A DNA stretch of 64,000 nt, taken from Saccharomycopsis crataegensis (lineage: Eukaryota; Ascomycota; Saccharomycetes; Ascoideales; Saccharomycopsidaceae). Location of the stretch: positions 1,674,001 through 1,738,000 of the forward strand of contig NW_027043838.1 in the NCBI RefSeq assembly GCF_037102585.1, in the 5' to 3' direction. Each line of letters begins with the position of its first letter. Position 1 is the first letter of the stretch. Below, piece by piece: positions 1 to 9,563 of the stretch. The notes under the pieces were generated by a model. It saw nothing but the letters and a program-made list of their open reading frames with translations. It had not been told where the DNA came from and ran no database searches. The translations under genes and the position numbers were made by a program.

Positions 1-665
1 AATCACATAAATCTTTCATGATAAGTGACGGTTATTTTAAGAACCTTGCAAAAAAAAAAAAAAAAAAAAAAAGAAAAACTAGCCCTCTTTTGGGGTTGTT
101 TAGCTGCCCAAAGAAGGTTTTGTTGCTTCTTCAACATCTATTGTTTTGATGCGACGCGTAAATTAAATAATTTGTCAGCAAAAGATAAATAAACAAAAGA
201 ATTTTTAGAGATGAGAGATTGCCAATTGTGTTTATTAATTCTAGATCAGTTTCTTTGATTTGTATATTGTTAAGCGTCCTATTTGGTTATTTACAAATAA
301 CTAAAATGGGCTGTACAACATCACATAGAAACTGCTACGTGCAAATATCAACGATAAATATAATATATCTTAATATTATCATTAATTCATCATTTCATCA
401 TATGTTTAGTACGCGTCACAACGCGTCATTTAACTGATATTTGAAGCCCCGAAGGGAAAAAAGACGCGTTTTTTTTTCTTCCTGAAATTTTTTTTTTTTT
501 CGTCGCGTCGTCGCAGAGAATATTTAAATTGGACGCGCGCCACCTCTTTTTTTTTTTCCCTTTTTAATTATATTATTTATTCTTCTTTCTTCATACACAT
601 TTAATTAACTTTTTCAACCCCTCCCCTCCCCAAATTCTCTCATAACTCATATATATATAATCAAG
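1..665. other. 5' intergenic region / RNR1 promoter
   Basis: No convincing gene is visible. The stretch holds a poly-A tract near 50-73, pyrimidine-rich runs before the RNR1 start, and a cluster of ACGCGT boxes listed separately. A short 72-codon open stretch at 219-437 shows no family features and is probably chance. Confidence 0.7.
154..538 (+). promoter_or_regulatory. MCB (MBF) box cluster upstream of RNR1
   Basis: Four exact ACGCGT hexamers occur at 154-159, 411-416, 421-426 and 464-469. A near match, ACGCGC, lies at 533-538 and a TCGCGT-type site at about 503. ACGCGT is the binding site of the G1/S factor MBF (Mbp1/Swi6), and RNR1 is a classical MBF target in yeasts. The spacing of roughly 200-510 bp before the ATG is typical. 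That these sites act on RNR1 is inferred. Confidence 0.85.
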
Positions 666-3287
666 ATGTATGTCTACAAGAGAAACGGGAAAAAAGAACC
701 AGTTCGTTTCGACAAGATCACCGCCAGAGTCTCTCGTCTCTGTTACGGTCTTGACCCAAAACATGTTGATCCGGTAACTATCACTCAGAGAATCATTTCT
801 GGTGTATACGAAGGTGTTACCACCGTCGAGCTTGATAATTTAGCTGCTGAAACCGCTGCCTATATGACCACTGTTCACCCTGACTACGCCGTTCTTGCTG
901 CCAGAATCGCCGTGTCTAACTTACACAAGCAAACTACCAAACAATTTTCAGCTGTTGTTCAAAGCTTGTTCGAATATATCAACCCAAAGACTGGTAAGCA
1001 TGCCCCAATGGTCTCAGAAGAAACCCGTGATATTGTGATGAAGCACGAAAATGAACTTAACTCCGCTATTGTCTATGATCGTGATTTCAACTACAACTAC
1101 TTCGGGTTCAAGACTTTGGAAAGATCTTACCTCTTGAGAATTGATGGTAAGGTTGCCGAAAGACCACAACATTTGATCATGCGTGTGGCTATTGGTATTC
1201 ACGGTGACGATATCCCAAAGGTCCTTGAAACTTATAACTTGATGTCTCTTAAATATTTCACCCATGCTTCTCCTACTTTGTTTAATGCTGGTACTCCAAA
1301 CGCTCAAATGTCGTCTTGTTTCCTTGTTGCCATGAAGAACGATTCCATTGATGGTATTTTTGAAACTTTGAAACAAATGGCCATCATCTCTAAGCACGCT
1401 GGTGGTATTGGTTTGCACATTAACAATATTAGATCTACCGGCTCTTATATCGCTGGTACCAACGGTACTTCCAACGGTATCATTCCAATGTTGAGAGTTT
1501 TCAACAACACCGCCAGATATGTCGACCAAGGTGGTAACAAGAGACCAGGTGCCTTTGCCATTTACGTTGAACCATGGCACTCCGATATCTTTGATTTCAT
1601 CGACATCAGAAAGAACCATGGTAAAGAAGAAATCAGAGCCAGAGATTTGTTCCCAGCATTGTGGATCCCAGATCTTTTCATGAAGCGTGTTGAGAAGAAC
1701 CAAGAATGGACTTTGTTCTCTCCAAATGAAGCCCCAGGCTTGGCCGACACTTATGGTGAAGAATTCGAAGCCCTTTATGAAAAGTATGAACAAGAAGGTC
1801 GTGGTAGAAGAACAGTCAAGGCTCAAAAGTTGTGGTATTCTATCTTGGAAGCCCAAACTGAAACTGGTACTCCATTCATGGTCTACAAGGATGCTTGTAA
1901 TAGCAAATCTAACCAAAAGAATCTTGGGATGATCAAATCCTCAAACTTGTGTTGTGAAATTGTCGAATACTCTGACCCAGAAGAAACTGCTGTGTGTAAC
2001 TTGGCTTCTGTTGCCTTGCCAGCCTTTGTTGAAAGTGATGACGACTCTTGTACTTATAACTTTCAAAAACTTCATGAAATTGTCAAGGTTATCGCTAAGA
2101 ACTTGAACAAGATCATCGACCGTAACTTCTACCCAGTTCCAGAAGCTAGAAGATCTAACTTCCGTCATAGACCAATTGCTCTTGGTGTTCAAGGTCTTGC
2201 TGATACTTTTATGATGTTGCGTTTGCCATTTGAATCTCCAGAAGCCAAGGAATTGAATGCTCAAATCTTTGAAACCATTTACCACGCTGCTATCGAAGCT
2301 TCTACTGAGCTTGCTTCTGTTGAAGGTACTTATGAAACTTACGAGGGTTCCCCAGCTTCTCAAGGTCTTCTCTCCTTTGATTTGTGGAATGTCAAGCCAT
2401 CTGAATTGTGGGACTGGGATCAACTTAAGGAAAAAGTTGCTAAGCACGGTTTGCGTAACTCTTTGCTCGTTGCCCCAATGCCAACTGCTTCTACTTCTCA
2501 AATCTTGGGTTACAATGAATGTTTCGAACCATACACTTCCAACATTTACTCTCGTCGTGTTCTTGCTGGTGAATTCCAAATTGTCAACCCATATCTTTTG
2601 AAGGATCTTGTTGAAATGGGTCTTTGGTCTACTGAAATGAAGGACCATATCATTTCTGCTAACGGCTCTATCCAAGATTTGCCAAACATTCCACAAGAGC
2701 TCAAGGAGTTGTACAAGACCGTTTGGGAAATCTCTCAAAAGAAGATTATTGACCTTGCTGCTGACCGTGGTCCATTCATTGATCAATCTCAATCCATGAA
2801 CATCCACATCCGTGCTCCAACCATGGGTAAGTTGACTTCTATGCATTTCTACGGTTGGAAAAAGGGTTTGAAGACCGGTATGTACTACTTGCGTACTCAA
2901 GCTGCTAGTGCCGCCATTCAATTCACAATTGATAAGAATAGTGCCAGTAATGCTGGTAAGCTAGAGGCTAAGGAATTGGTCAGAAAGAAGTATGTTCCAA
3001 AACATCAACAAGGTGCTGCCTCTTTTGAATCACAAGTAATTGCCCCAGTCGAAGTCAAATCAACCTCTACTTCTAATATTGCTTCATCCGTCTCCACTCC
3101 AGCCACTGTTGCCGAAGCCTCTACTCTTCCCGAAGAAGTTTCTAACTTGTCATTGAAGGAAGAAACTACCGAGACCACTAAGTCCCTTGATGATCAAATT
3201 AAGGAAATGGAACAAGACATTTTCAGTTCAAAGGTAATTGCCTGTGCTATAGATAACCCTGAATCTTGTGAAATGTGTTCTGGTTAA
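666..3287 (+). CDS. RNR1: Ribonucleoside-diphosphate reductase large subunit (class I alpha)
   Basis: Large catalytic subunit of ribonucleotide reductase, 873 residues. It reduces NDPs to dNDPs with the small R2-type subunit and sets dNTP supply for S phase and repair. The N-terminus (about 1-90) is an ATP-cone, the allosteric activity site. Cys218 in the motif QMSSC is the expected redox-active residue. Cys429 and Cys444 are spaced like the thiyl-radical and partner cysteines (428/443) of S. cerevisiae Rnr1. The C-terminus carries the CxxC swivel motif (SCEMCSG) that passes electrons from thioredoxin/glutaredoxin. A Ser/Thr-rich linker (about 785-850) precedes that tail, as in other yeast Rnr1 proteins. 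No CTG codon was noticed, which fits a highly expressed CUG-Ser yeast gene. The upstream MCB cluster predicts G1/S expression. Confidence 0.98.
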   Translation: MYVYKRNGKKEPVRFDKITARVSRLCYGLDPKHVDPVTITQRIISGVYEGVTTVELDNLAAETAAYMTTVHPDYAVLAARIAVSNLHKQTTKQFSAVVQSLFEYINPKTGKHAPMVSEETRDIVMKHENELNSAIVYDRDFNYNYFGFKTLERSYLLRIDGKVAERPQHLIMRVAIGIHGDDIPKVLETYNLMSLKYFTHASPTLFNAGTPNAQMSSCFLVAMKNDSIDGIFETLKQMAIISKHAGGIGLHINNIRSTGSYIAGTNGTSNGIIPMLRVFNNTARYVDQGGNKRPGAFAIYVEPWHSDIFDFIDIRKNHGKEEIRARDLFPALWIPDLFMKRVEKNQEWTLFSPNEAPGLADTYGEEFEALYEKYEQEGRGRRTVKAQKLWYSILEAQTETGTPFMVYKDACNSKSNQKNLGMIKSSNLCCEIVEYSDPEETAVCNLASVALPAFVESDDDSCTYNFQKLHEIVKVIAKNLNKIIDRNFYPVPEARRSNFRHRPIALGVQGLADTFMMLRLPFESPEAKELNAQIFETIYHAAIEASTELASVEGTYETYEGSPASQGLLSFDLWNVKPSELWDWDQLKEKVAKHGLRNSLLVAPMPTASTSQILGYNECFEPYTSNIYSRRVLAGEFQIVNPYLLKDLVEMGLWSTEMKDHIISANGSIQDLPNIPQELKELYKTVWEISQKKIIDLAADRGPFIDQSQSMNIHIRAPTMGKLTSMHFYGWKKGLKTGMYYLRTQAASAAIQFTIDKNSASNAGKLEAKELVRKKYVPKHQQGAASFESQVIAPVEVKSTSTSNIASSVSTPATVAEASTLPEEVSNLSLKEETTETTKSLDDQIKEMEQDIFSSKVIACAIDNPESCEMCSG

Positions 3288-3954
3288 AGATAGATTTGTT
3301 TTTTTTATTTATTCTTCTTCTTCTAGACAATATTGCAAAACTTTTGGTGTATTTTTGTTTCAATTTCGGGTTATTTTCTTTTTATTTCTAATCTTAGTTT
3401 GCTTTTCATTTTAGTATTTTAATATATTATAATACATGGTTCGTTAAAAAAAAAAGTTATTCATAGTAGAAAAGTATACCTCCTGCTAAGAAGTGTACCT
3501 CATACGATGAAAGGGTCAGTTACCTACAAGAAAATTCACCTCTTCAGAGATTGGGAAAATTACTAACGATCTAAAAAAGTTCGCTTTCAAATAATAGTCT
3601 TCCAAATAGACAATATCAAGGGCTCTTACGACGTAATTCAAATATCGGCAAATGACCACTAGTTTCTCAGCAGCACCGGCTTTGATGGCCAGTGGCTTTA
3701 CATACCCAGTTGGTGAAAACTAAATTAATGAATGTAAACAACTAAATAAGAGTTCTGGAATATGTACTTCTTGAACAAAGAATGAAAAAACCTAAAAGTA
3801 GAAGGCAAAAATATTTAAAATGTGATGCAATCATTAATTGATGATGAGAAAAAAATAAAAATAAAATAAAATACTATAATACATTAAATGACCCCCTATA
3901 TATTACCGATACCAGTTTCACACTGACACCATTCAAGGAATAAGAAAACATCTT
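3288..3954. other. Intergenic region between RNR1 and the J-protein gene
   Basis: This 667 bp lies between convergent genes (RNR1 on +, J-protein on -). It contains AT-rich terminator-like sequence just after RNR1 and a coding-like fragment on the minus strand at 3516-3719, listed separately. Nothing else is recognised. Confidence 0.6.
3516..3719 (-). pseudogene. Orphan coding-like fragment, no start codon
   Basis: The minus strand is open for 67 codons and ends in TGA. Its composition looks like real protein, with segments such as AGAAEKLVVICRYLNYVV and a tail ending SEEVNFLVGN. There is no ATG, and an in-frame TAG lies directly before the first codon. That TAG is part of TTTAG and could serve as a splice acceptor, but I see no convincing CTAAC branch site or upstream exon. 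It is either the 3' remnant of a lost gene or an unrecognised terminal exon. I do not recognise the family. Confidence 0.35.
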
Positions 3955-4740
3955 TTATTCGCTTTCTTTTTTCTTTTGTTGACGTTGATAAATACTGTGA
4001 TACCTTCTATCCCCATTGATCATATCTTCTGCGCCTTCCCCGAAAACTTCTCCCATCTGTTCCATTTTCCTCTTTAATAGCATCTCCTCAATCCGTAACT
4101 GCTGCTTCAAATGAGCATCGTAATCGAAATGTGGCACATCATACTTGGAAGAACTATTAGGCATACCATGGAACGTAGACTTCACATTTGGATTGTACTG
4201 CTCGCCGTAATGCACCCGGTTTCTTGAGAAGTTAAGCCCCGAAGCAGAGTAATAATGGCTTCCTCGGGATCGAGAATAATACTTGGCCTCGCCATAATAT
4301 TGATTACGATACTCTCCACTCCGCGAGGCATGATGGGTGCCAGCTCCGAATGACGAGCCACCATGTGGAGATTTCTTGATCTTGAGATCGTAAGTGAGCC
4401 TTCGTTTGGCATCGGAGAGGATTTCGTAACTGGCCACCAATTTGATATAATTCTCATCGTTGATTTTCTTTTCCTCATCGCTGAGGGCGTCGTACTTTGG
4501 ATTGGCCTTGACAATGTCAGGGTGATAAACCTTGGAGAGCTGCTTGAATCGACGCTTTATATCTCGATGTGATGCCAGTGGTGATATTCCTAGCATTTCG
4601 TAATGTGTCATATTATTCTGTGCAAACCGTAATGGTAAAGCGTACGAAGGGATAGCGTTTGATGGGCCTGAAATGTTCAAAATCCCAGAGGTATGAAACG
4701 CTCGTACAATGGGAGCCAGTATTCCTTGTTTCCACGGCAT
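3955..4740 (-). CDS. JID1: Mitochondrial-type J-domain (DnaJ/Hsp40) protein, JID1-like
   Basis: A 261-residue protein with a J-domain at about residues 44-120. The diagnostic HPD tripeptide is His73-Pro74-Asp75, followed by the helix IV segment SYEILSDAKRR. J-domains stimulate the ATPase of Hsp70 partners. The N-terminus (MPWKQGILAPIVRAFHTSG) is basic, hydroxylated and free of acidic residues, as expected for a mitochondrial presequence. The remainder is Tyr/Ser/Gly-rich and ends in a charged helix. No cysteine-rich zinc-finger region is present, so it is not a type I DnaJ. Domain placement and presequence fit S. cerevisiae Jid1, but the symbol rests on that resemblance only. TAF4 lies 209 bp upstream on the same strand. 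Confidence 0.65.
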   Translation of the reverse strand: MPWKQGILAPIVRAFHTSGILNISGPSNAIPSYALPLRFAQNNMTHYEMLGISPLASHRDIKRRFKQLSKVYHPDIVKANPKYDALSDEEKKINDENYIKLVASYEILSDAKRRLTYDLKIKKSPHGGSSFGAGTHHASRSGEYRNQYYGEAKYYSRSRGSHYYSASGLNFSRNRVHYGEQYNPNVKSTFHGMPNSSSKYDVPHFDYDAHLKQQLRIEEMLLKRKMEQMGEVFGEGAEDMINGDRRYHSIYQRQQKKKESE

Positions 4741-4949
4741 AACGAAATCACAACGCTAGTAACAAACCAATGAAACCTCCTAACAATTCGTTTGGGATCT
4801 AAGGGTGTTAAATAATAAAATGATTTTGAATCAAAAAAACGCGATGCCTTCCCACGCCCAGGGCGCATGACCAAACCGAGCTTCCCACCAACATCGACTA
4901 CAAAAAGCTTCTTCCATTTTATACGCCAGTATCAATATTACATTGCAAT

Positions 4950-5856
4950 CTATCTATATAAATCCTTGAGTTTTGCATAACTTTTAAGAAGCGTCTTATC
5001 GACTCCTCTACGGCGGTTTTCAAGAGCTTTCACAAGATCTCTGACACTGAAAATCTCCTCTTGTCTGGCTTCTCTAAACCTTACCCCCTTTCCCTCATTA
5101 CTTTCTGAATTGGACTTCGAAGATCCAAGACCAGAGCCTCCACGCGATCCTCCTCCAGTCATCCAACTATATGTCTTGGTTCTGCCTGTAGTCATCATTG
5201 CCGCCGTGGCGTTGGCAGCACGATGCGAAAGCTCTTCGGTATTTGGTTTTCCCTTCCCATCATCCACTTCGATCCCAAGTTGAATTTTCTTAGTGGTTCT
5301 CTTTTCTTCAAGTTCCTTTTGCTTAGTGGCAAAATCTCTCAATGCCTTTGCTACATCACTTCGCGAACCGCTGCTACTCTTAATATTTCTTCGGCGATGT
5401 TTCGAATACATCACCACATCCCTTAGAATTGGTGCCAACATTTCCTCACAAGCAACACTCAAGAAATCAGCAAACTGCTTTTCTTGGCCATTGGGAATCT
5501 TTAGACCCTGGTTGGTGATTTGCTGTTTTGCGTACCCCAATACCTGGGAACGTACAATAAGCGGCGCCAAAGGGGCATCAGCGCGCTTTATTGGTGCTGA
5601 ACCATTACTGCTGCCTAGTCCAAGCTTATTCTTATGTTTTTCAGATTCTCGATGTAGAAGGTTTTCTTCTTCTTTAAGATCAACCCCAGTTCCGTAGAGC
5701 GCATCCACCACCTTATCAGGATCTGTTGGAGAAAGCCCTCCTTGCTCCTTTTTATTATTTGTATTTGATGCTGGCGCTGGCGTACCAGGGGTCGCTGATG
5801 GTGTTGTTGGATTTATTGTCTTTGTGGCTTTCCCTGTTGTTGGTTTATTTGCTGTT

Positions 5857-5895
<39 letters not shown>

Positions 5896-6044
5896 GATGA
5901 TGATGGTGATGGTGATGTTACTGGTGCTACTTTATTCTGTGGCGGCAACACAATGCCTGGCTGTTCGTACTTCACTCGCTTCTGATCATTTCCTGATACT
6001 CCTCCTGGGAACTCTCTCTTCTGCTGATTGTAATTGAGGTCCAT
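4950..6044 (-). CDS. TAF4: TFIID subunit TAF4
   Basis: A 364-residue subunit of the RNA polymerase II general factor TFIID. The middle and C-terminal part is the conserved TAF4 domain. It opens with SPTDPDKVVDALYGTGVDLKEEE at about 125 and contains the histone-fold-like helix around FADFLSVACEEMLAPILRDV (about 188-208), which pairs with TAF12. It ends with a helical segment (VRDLVKALENRRRG). The N-terminal third is low-complexity and Thr/Pro/Ser-rich; it includes a run of Thr codons seen as a GTT repeat at about 5857-5895. The length is close to yeast Taf4 (388 residues). It is divergently arranged with RCL1, with 235 bp between the two ATGs. Confidence 0.9.
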
Positions 6045-6205
6045 GATACTACTAAACTGCCTTGCCCTTTGTTGTTACTAGAACAACAAGCCAAAGTAAA
6101 TTAACTCCTCAAAAAAAAAAAATGTTTTTGTTCAACGGTAAAAAGATACCCGGACACTTATCCATAAAATATATCCGGGTGACAGCATCGCTTCGCAAAA
6201 GGAAA

Positions 6206-6226
6206 AAAAAATATTTTTCACTCATC
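6206..6226 (+). promoter_or_regulatory. PAC/RRPE-like sites before RCL1
   Basis: Read on the minus strand, 6226-6211 contains GATGAG (PAC core) directly followed by TGAAAAAT (RRPE core), about 55 bp upstream of the RCL1 ATG. These motifs mark ribosome-biogenesis genes in yeasts, which fits RCL1. The match is to cores only, and the region is A/T-rich. Confidence 0.45.
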
Positions 6227-6279
6227 TTTCAAGTAATACTATACTTTATCATCTACCTCTATGATAATAGTACCAAATA

Positions 6280-7389
6280 ATGGCTAAACAGTTGGTGACC
6301 TTGGAGTCACATAGAAATTTCAGACTCCGGCTTGTACTCGCGACTCTTGCCCATGTTCCAGTGAAAATTCAAAAGATTCGGGCTGATGATGTCAACCCTG
6401 GTCTTCGTGATTATGAAATATCGTTTCTTAGACTTTTAGAATCCCTCACTAATGGTTCTACCATCGAAATATCTTACACCGGTACCACCGTCATATATAA
6501 ACCAGGGCTTCTTATTGGTGGACAATTGACTTTCAATTGTAACCCATCGAGAGCTATCGGCTACTACATTGAGTATATTCTTCTTCTTGCACCTTTTGCT
6601 AAGAACAAGTTCTCCATCGTGTTCAAAGGTATTGATTCCGATTCACACGAAACTATTGGTCTTGAAGGGGTTAAATGGGGGCTATTGCCAATCATGGAGA
6701 AGTTTGGGGTACGAGATGTGGAGCTCCGGATTCTTAAACGTGGAGCTCCACCAGGCGGTGGAGCCGAAGCTCATCTTATGGTTAACCAATTACTCGCAGC
6801 TCCATTAACGATTCATGCCCTTGAATTACCAAAGATTGCTGCCCTTAGAGGGGTGGCTTACCTGACCCGTGTCAGCCCTAGCATTGTGAATAGAATTGTT
6901 GAAGCGGCAAGACAGGTGTTCAGTGAAACTGGGTGCAGAACCGATATTGTCGCCGACGCTTGGAGAGGGGAAGTCAGTGGTTCGTCTCCTGGTTGGGGGG
7001 TCACTTTGGTGGCGGAATCCAAAAAGGGCTGGAGGTTTTTCGTTGAGGAAGTCGGGTCTGCGGGGGAGACCCCAGAAGATATTGGTACTAAGGCTGCTTA
7101 TGAGTTATTGGAAGAAGCATCCATGAGTGGAGTGGTATGCCGTAGTCAGTTGCCTTTAGCTTTGGGATATATGGTGATTGGTAAAGAACATATTGGAAGA
7201 ATGATAATCAATAAGCAACAAGTTGATCCAAACTTTATCCACTTATTAAGGGATGTGAAAAATCTCGTGGGGGTTGAGGCCCACATCAAACCTTGTGACG
7301 ATTATCTTGACGAGCAGGATGTTGATGACTACTTGGTGCTTATGGTGAAGGGTGTTGGTTTCACTAATGCTAATAAGAAAATTGCTTGA
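6280..7389 (+). CDS. RCL1: RNA 3'-terminal phosphate cyclase-like protein, 18S rRNA processing
   Basis: A 369-residue nucleolar protein of the U3 processome. With the GTPase Bms1 it acts in pre-rRNA cleavage at site A2. The family resembles RNA cyclases but lacks the cyclase nucleophile. Recognisable segments are NFRLRLVLATL near the N-terminus, NPGLRDYEISFLRL, SYTGTTVIYKPG, LKRGAPPGGGAEAHL, AWRGEVSGSSPGWG and the C-terminal VKGVGFTNANKKIA. These match yeast Rcl1 essentially end to end. The only CTG codon (6862-6864) lies in AY-x-TRVSPS, where yeast and human orthologues have Ser, so it should be read as Ser. It shares a short divergent promoter with TAF4. Confidence 0.96.
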   Translation: MAKQLVTLESHRNFRLRLVLATLAHVPVKIQKIRADDVNPGLRDYEISFLRLLESLTNGSTIEISYTGTTVIYKPGLLIGGQLTFNCNPSRAIGYYIEYILLLAPFAKNKFSIVFKGIDSDSHETIGLEGVKWGLLPIMEKFGVRDVELRILKRGAPPGGGAEAHLMVNQLLAAPLTIHALELPKIAALRGVAYLTRVSPSIVNRIVEAARQVFSETGCRTDIVADAWRGEVSGSSPGWGVTLVAESKKGWRFFVEEVGSAGETPEDIGTKAAYELLEEASMSGVVCRSQLPLALGYMVIGKEHIGRMIINKQQVDPNFIHLLRDVKNLVGVEAHIKPCDDYLDEQDVDDYLVLMVKGVGFTNANKKIA

Positions 7390-8113
7390 TTAAGGGTGTG
7401 TACTATATTTTTTGGATTTCAAAAGCAATATATATATAATTCATGAATTATATCTTAATATCACTTGGGCAGAATATATTCTATGATCTTTGTAAACTAT
7501 CTTTGAGTATCGCGATAAGGAGATAGATTTCTCAGCTAGGTATTATTTGTTTAATATAGCCACAAGCACCAGTATTCATATGAATGAATGAGCTAGTCAT
7601 TTTTACGATTGACGTAATTTATAATTGGAATTATATAGTATTTTCACCCTTTTTTATTTGTTGGTCCTAATAAAATTCCATAATTATGTAGAACATGATC
7701 TATTGAACTCAATTATAGTATCTGTTAGCTCTTTGGTGACTATTTTTAGGCTCTACTTGAGAAAACACCCATTAAAACCCACGCACATCTTTAAAAATCA
7801 ATGATCAGAAGAGAAAAAATAAATCAAGGTATATTAATTTATAAATTATGGAAAGTTTTCACCAAAATTAAAATCAAGGCAAAAACATCAAAATATGCAA
7901 ACATCGGCCAGGAACCGCTTTTAGAAAACCAAAAAAGGCATAAGAGCCTAAGTCAATCTCACTCATTATCATCTATGACAAATAAATAAAGTAAAAGATG
8001 CTTTCATTAAATCAGCGAGGACTATAGCCAAAATACTATAAGATCTAGCCAGCAAAAGAGTTAATCTTCATGCTTTTCTTTCCTTTTCTTTTTTTTTTTT
8101 TTTTTTTTTAGCT
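7390..8113. other. Intergenic region between convergent RCL1 and SKI8
   Basis: 724 bp of AT-rich DNA between the 3' ends of RCL1 and SKI8. It has T- and A-rich terminator-like stretches, including a long T run at about 8090-8109. A 62-codon open stretch at 7801-7989 is lysine-rich because of A-richness and shows no family features. I see no gene here. Confidence 0.6.
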
Positions 8114-9337
8114 TCAAATTCCCCCAGCTTCACGGAACCATCTAACTCCACGGTCCATACCAACACATACAATCCCATCATTTGTTAAAGAACCAGTGGC
8201 GGCTCTAACCCCCTTGTGAATAAATTTGGCATCCAAGATCCCCACCAAGTCACCATCTTGGCCATTTTCACTTTCAGACTCAGCAAAATCGGTCATTGAA
8301 TTAGTTATTGTCGCCTCTTTTTCCCTTGAATCGATACTCCATATTCTGATTTTTCCATCAAACCCAGCAGACAACAACAAATCTCCGTCTTCGTTGAAAT
8401 CCACCGCAAAAATCCAACCCTCATGGGCATTGACATCGATATTAGCAGACGAAGAATGCGTAGAAGTGGTCAAGCTTCCAATGATTTCCCCGTACTTTGT
8501 GTCGTAGAGAGATATGTTCCCAAACTTACCAGAATCGTAACCGCACGCTAGGATATCTCCCGATGGCGAAAACTTCAACGCTCTAATAGCAGATGAAACT
8601 GTAGTACCACTCGATTCACTAGTTATAGAAGGCTTATGAAAAGTGAACACCGGTCTGCAATTACGAAGCTCAGAAACAACAATGTCACCATTGGCAAACC
8701 CTGTCGCCACCAACGCAGCGTTTGGTGACACCGCCAACGACATGGCAAAGTTAGACACTTTTGGTTCAACAGTCCCGAAATATTCTAAACTGAAAGCGGG
8801 AGTTTTCTGATCATCCACATTAGCCATAAACTTGTATACTGTGGTGTTCCCATTTGATTGAGTCGCCACAAACCGATGATCTTGATTAAGTGGATCTTTG
8901 ACAAACTCAATTGCCCAACTGGCGGTGCTTGCACTACTCAATTTCAACGATGTAACTTTTTCCACCTCATTATCGGTCGTAAGCTGGTAAAATACTACTT
9001 TCCCAGAGAAAGTGGTCACAGCGATCAACGTCACTTTGACGGAATTGATGACATCCTCAAATGCTGTAACATGATGGAGCCCCATCTTATCAACAAATAC
9101 CTCCTTCACATGGTCCTTAGCACTCTGATTCTCAAGAATATTATTGAACCAAAGCTTAAGATAGCCATCACCTGAAACTGTCAATGTGTATGGTTTTGTC
9201 ACCGAGGCACCATAAATATCTGATTTATGAACCTGTCCTGCATTGGCAGTAGCAATATATTGTTTCCCCTTGAGGTCATGTTAGTTTGTGCTTCAGAAAG
9301 AAAATAATATGACGAGCAAACAGCAACCACTTACCAT
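8114..9337 (-). CDS. SKI8: Ski complex WD40 subunit Ski8 (spliced, one-codon first exon)
   Basis: WD-repeat subunit of the Ski2-Ski3-Ski8 complex, which feeds mRNA to the cytoplasmic exosome; in yeasts Ski8 also acts in meiotic recombination. The product is 385 residues and built of WD40 blades, with repeats visible as GDGYLKLW, AVSPNAALVATGFANGDI, KFSPSGDILACGYDSG and FNEDGDLLLSAGFDGKIRIW. The first exon is only the ATG at 9337-9335. The intron is 9334-9269 (66 nt, GTAAGT donor, ACTAAC branch, CAAG acceptor), and exon 2 runs 9268-8114. Splicing restores the N-terminus MGKQYIATANAGQVHKSDIY, the same pattern as yeast Ski8 (MSKVFIATANAGKAHDADIF). Without splicing, the first ATG (9202) would lose 23 residues of the first blade. 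Confidence 0.92.
9269..9334 (-). other. SKI8 intron
   Basis: 66-nt spliceosomal intron directly after the start codon. It has a GTAAGT donor at 9334, a CTAAC branch element at 9284-9280 and an AG acceptor at 9270-9269. The joined frame is open and gives the conserved N-terminus. The intron is inferred from the sequence. Confidence 0.88.
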
Positions 9338-9563
9338 GTCTAAGATATTTATAAATGACTTAGAAAGCAATATCCAACAAATAACTGTTAGCGTAATATC
9401 TCATCAGTTTCCCTTTCCCTAAGATTATTGTTGATGAATTTTTCGAGCGCTCCTGTGGTTATGCAGCCCTGCATATAAGCTACAGTATGTCGAACATCGA
9501 AGTATTTGTTATTAATATTAATATTATTATTGTTATCGCTATTATTGTTCAAGACAATAGTAC

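Noticed and set aside
1014-1916. 300-codon open frame antisense to RNR1
   Set aside because: A shadow of a strongly biased gene; no family features and no own promoter. The same holds for the antisense frame at 1941-2921.
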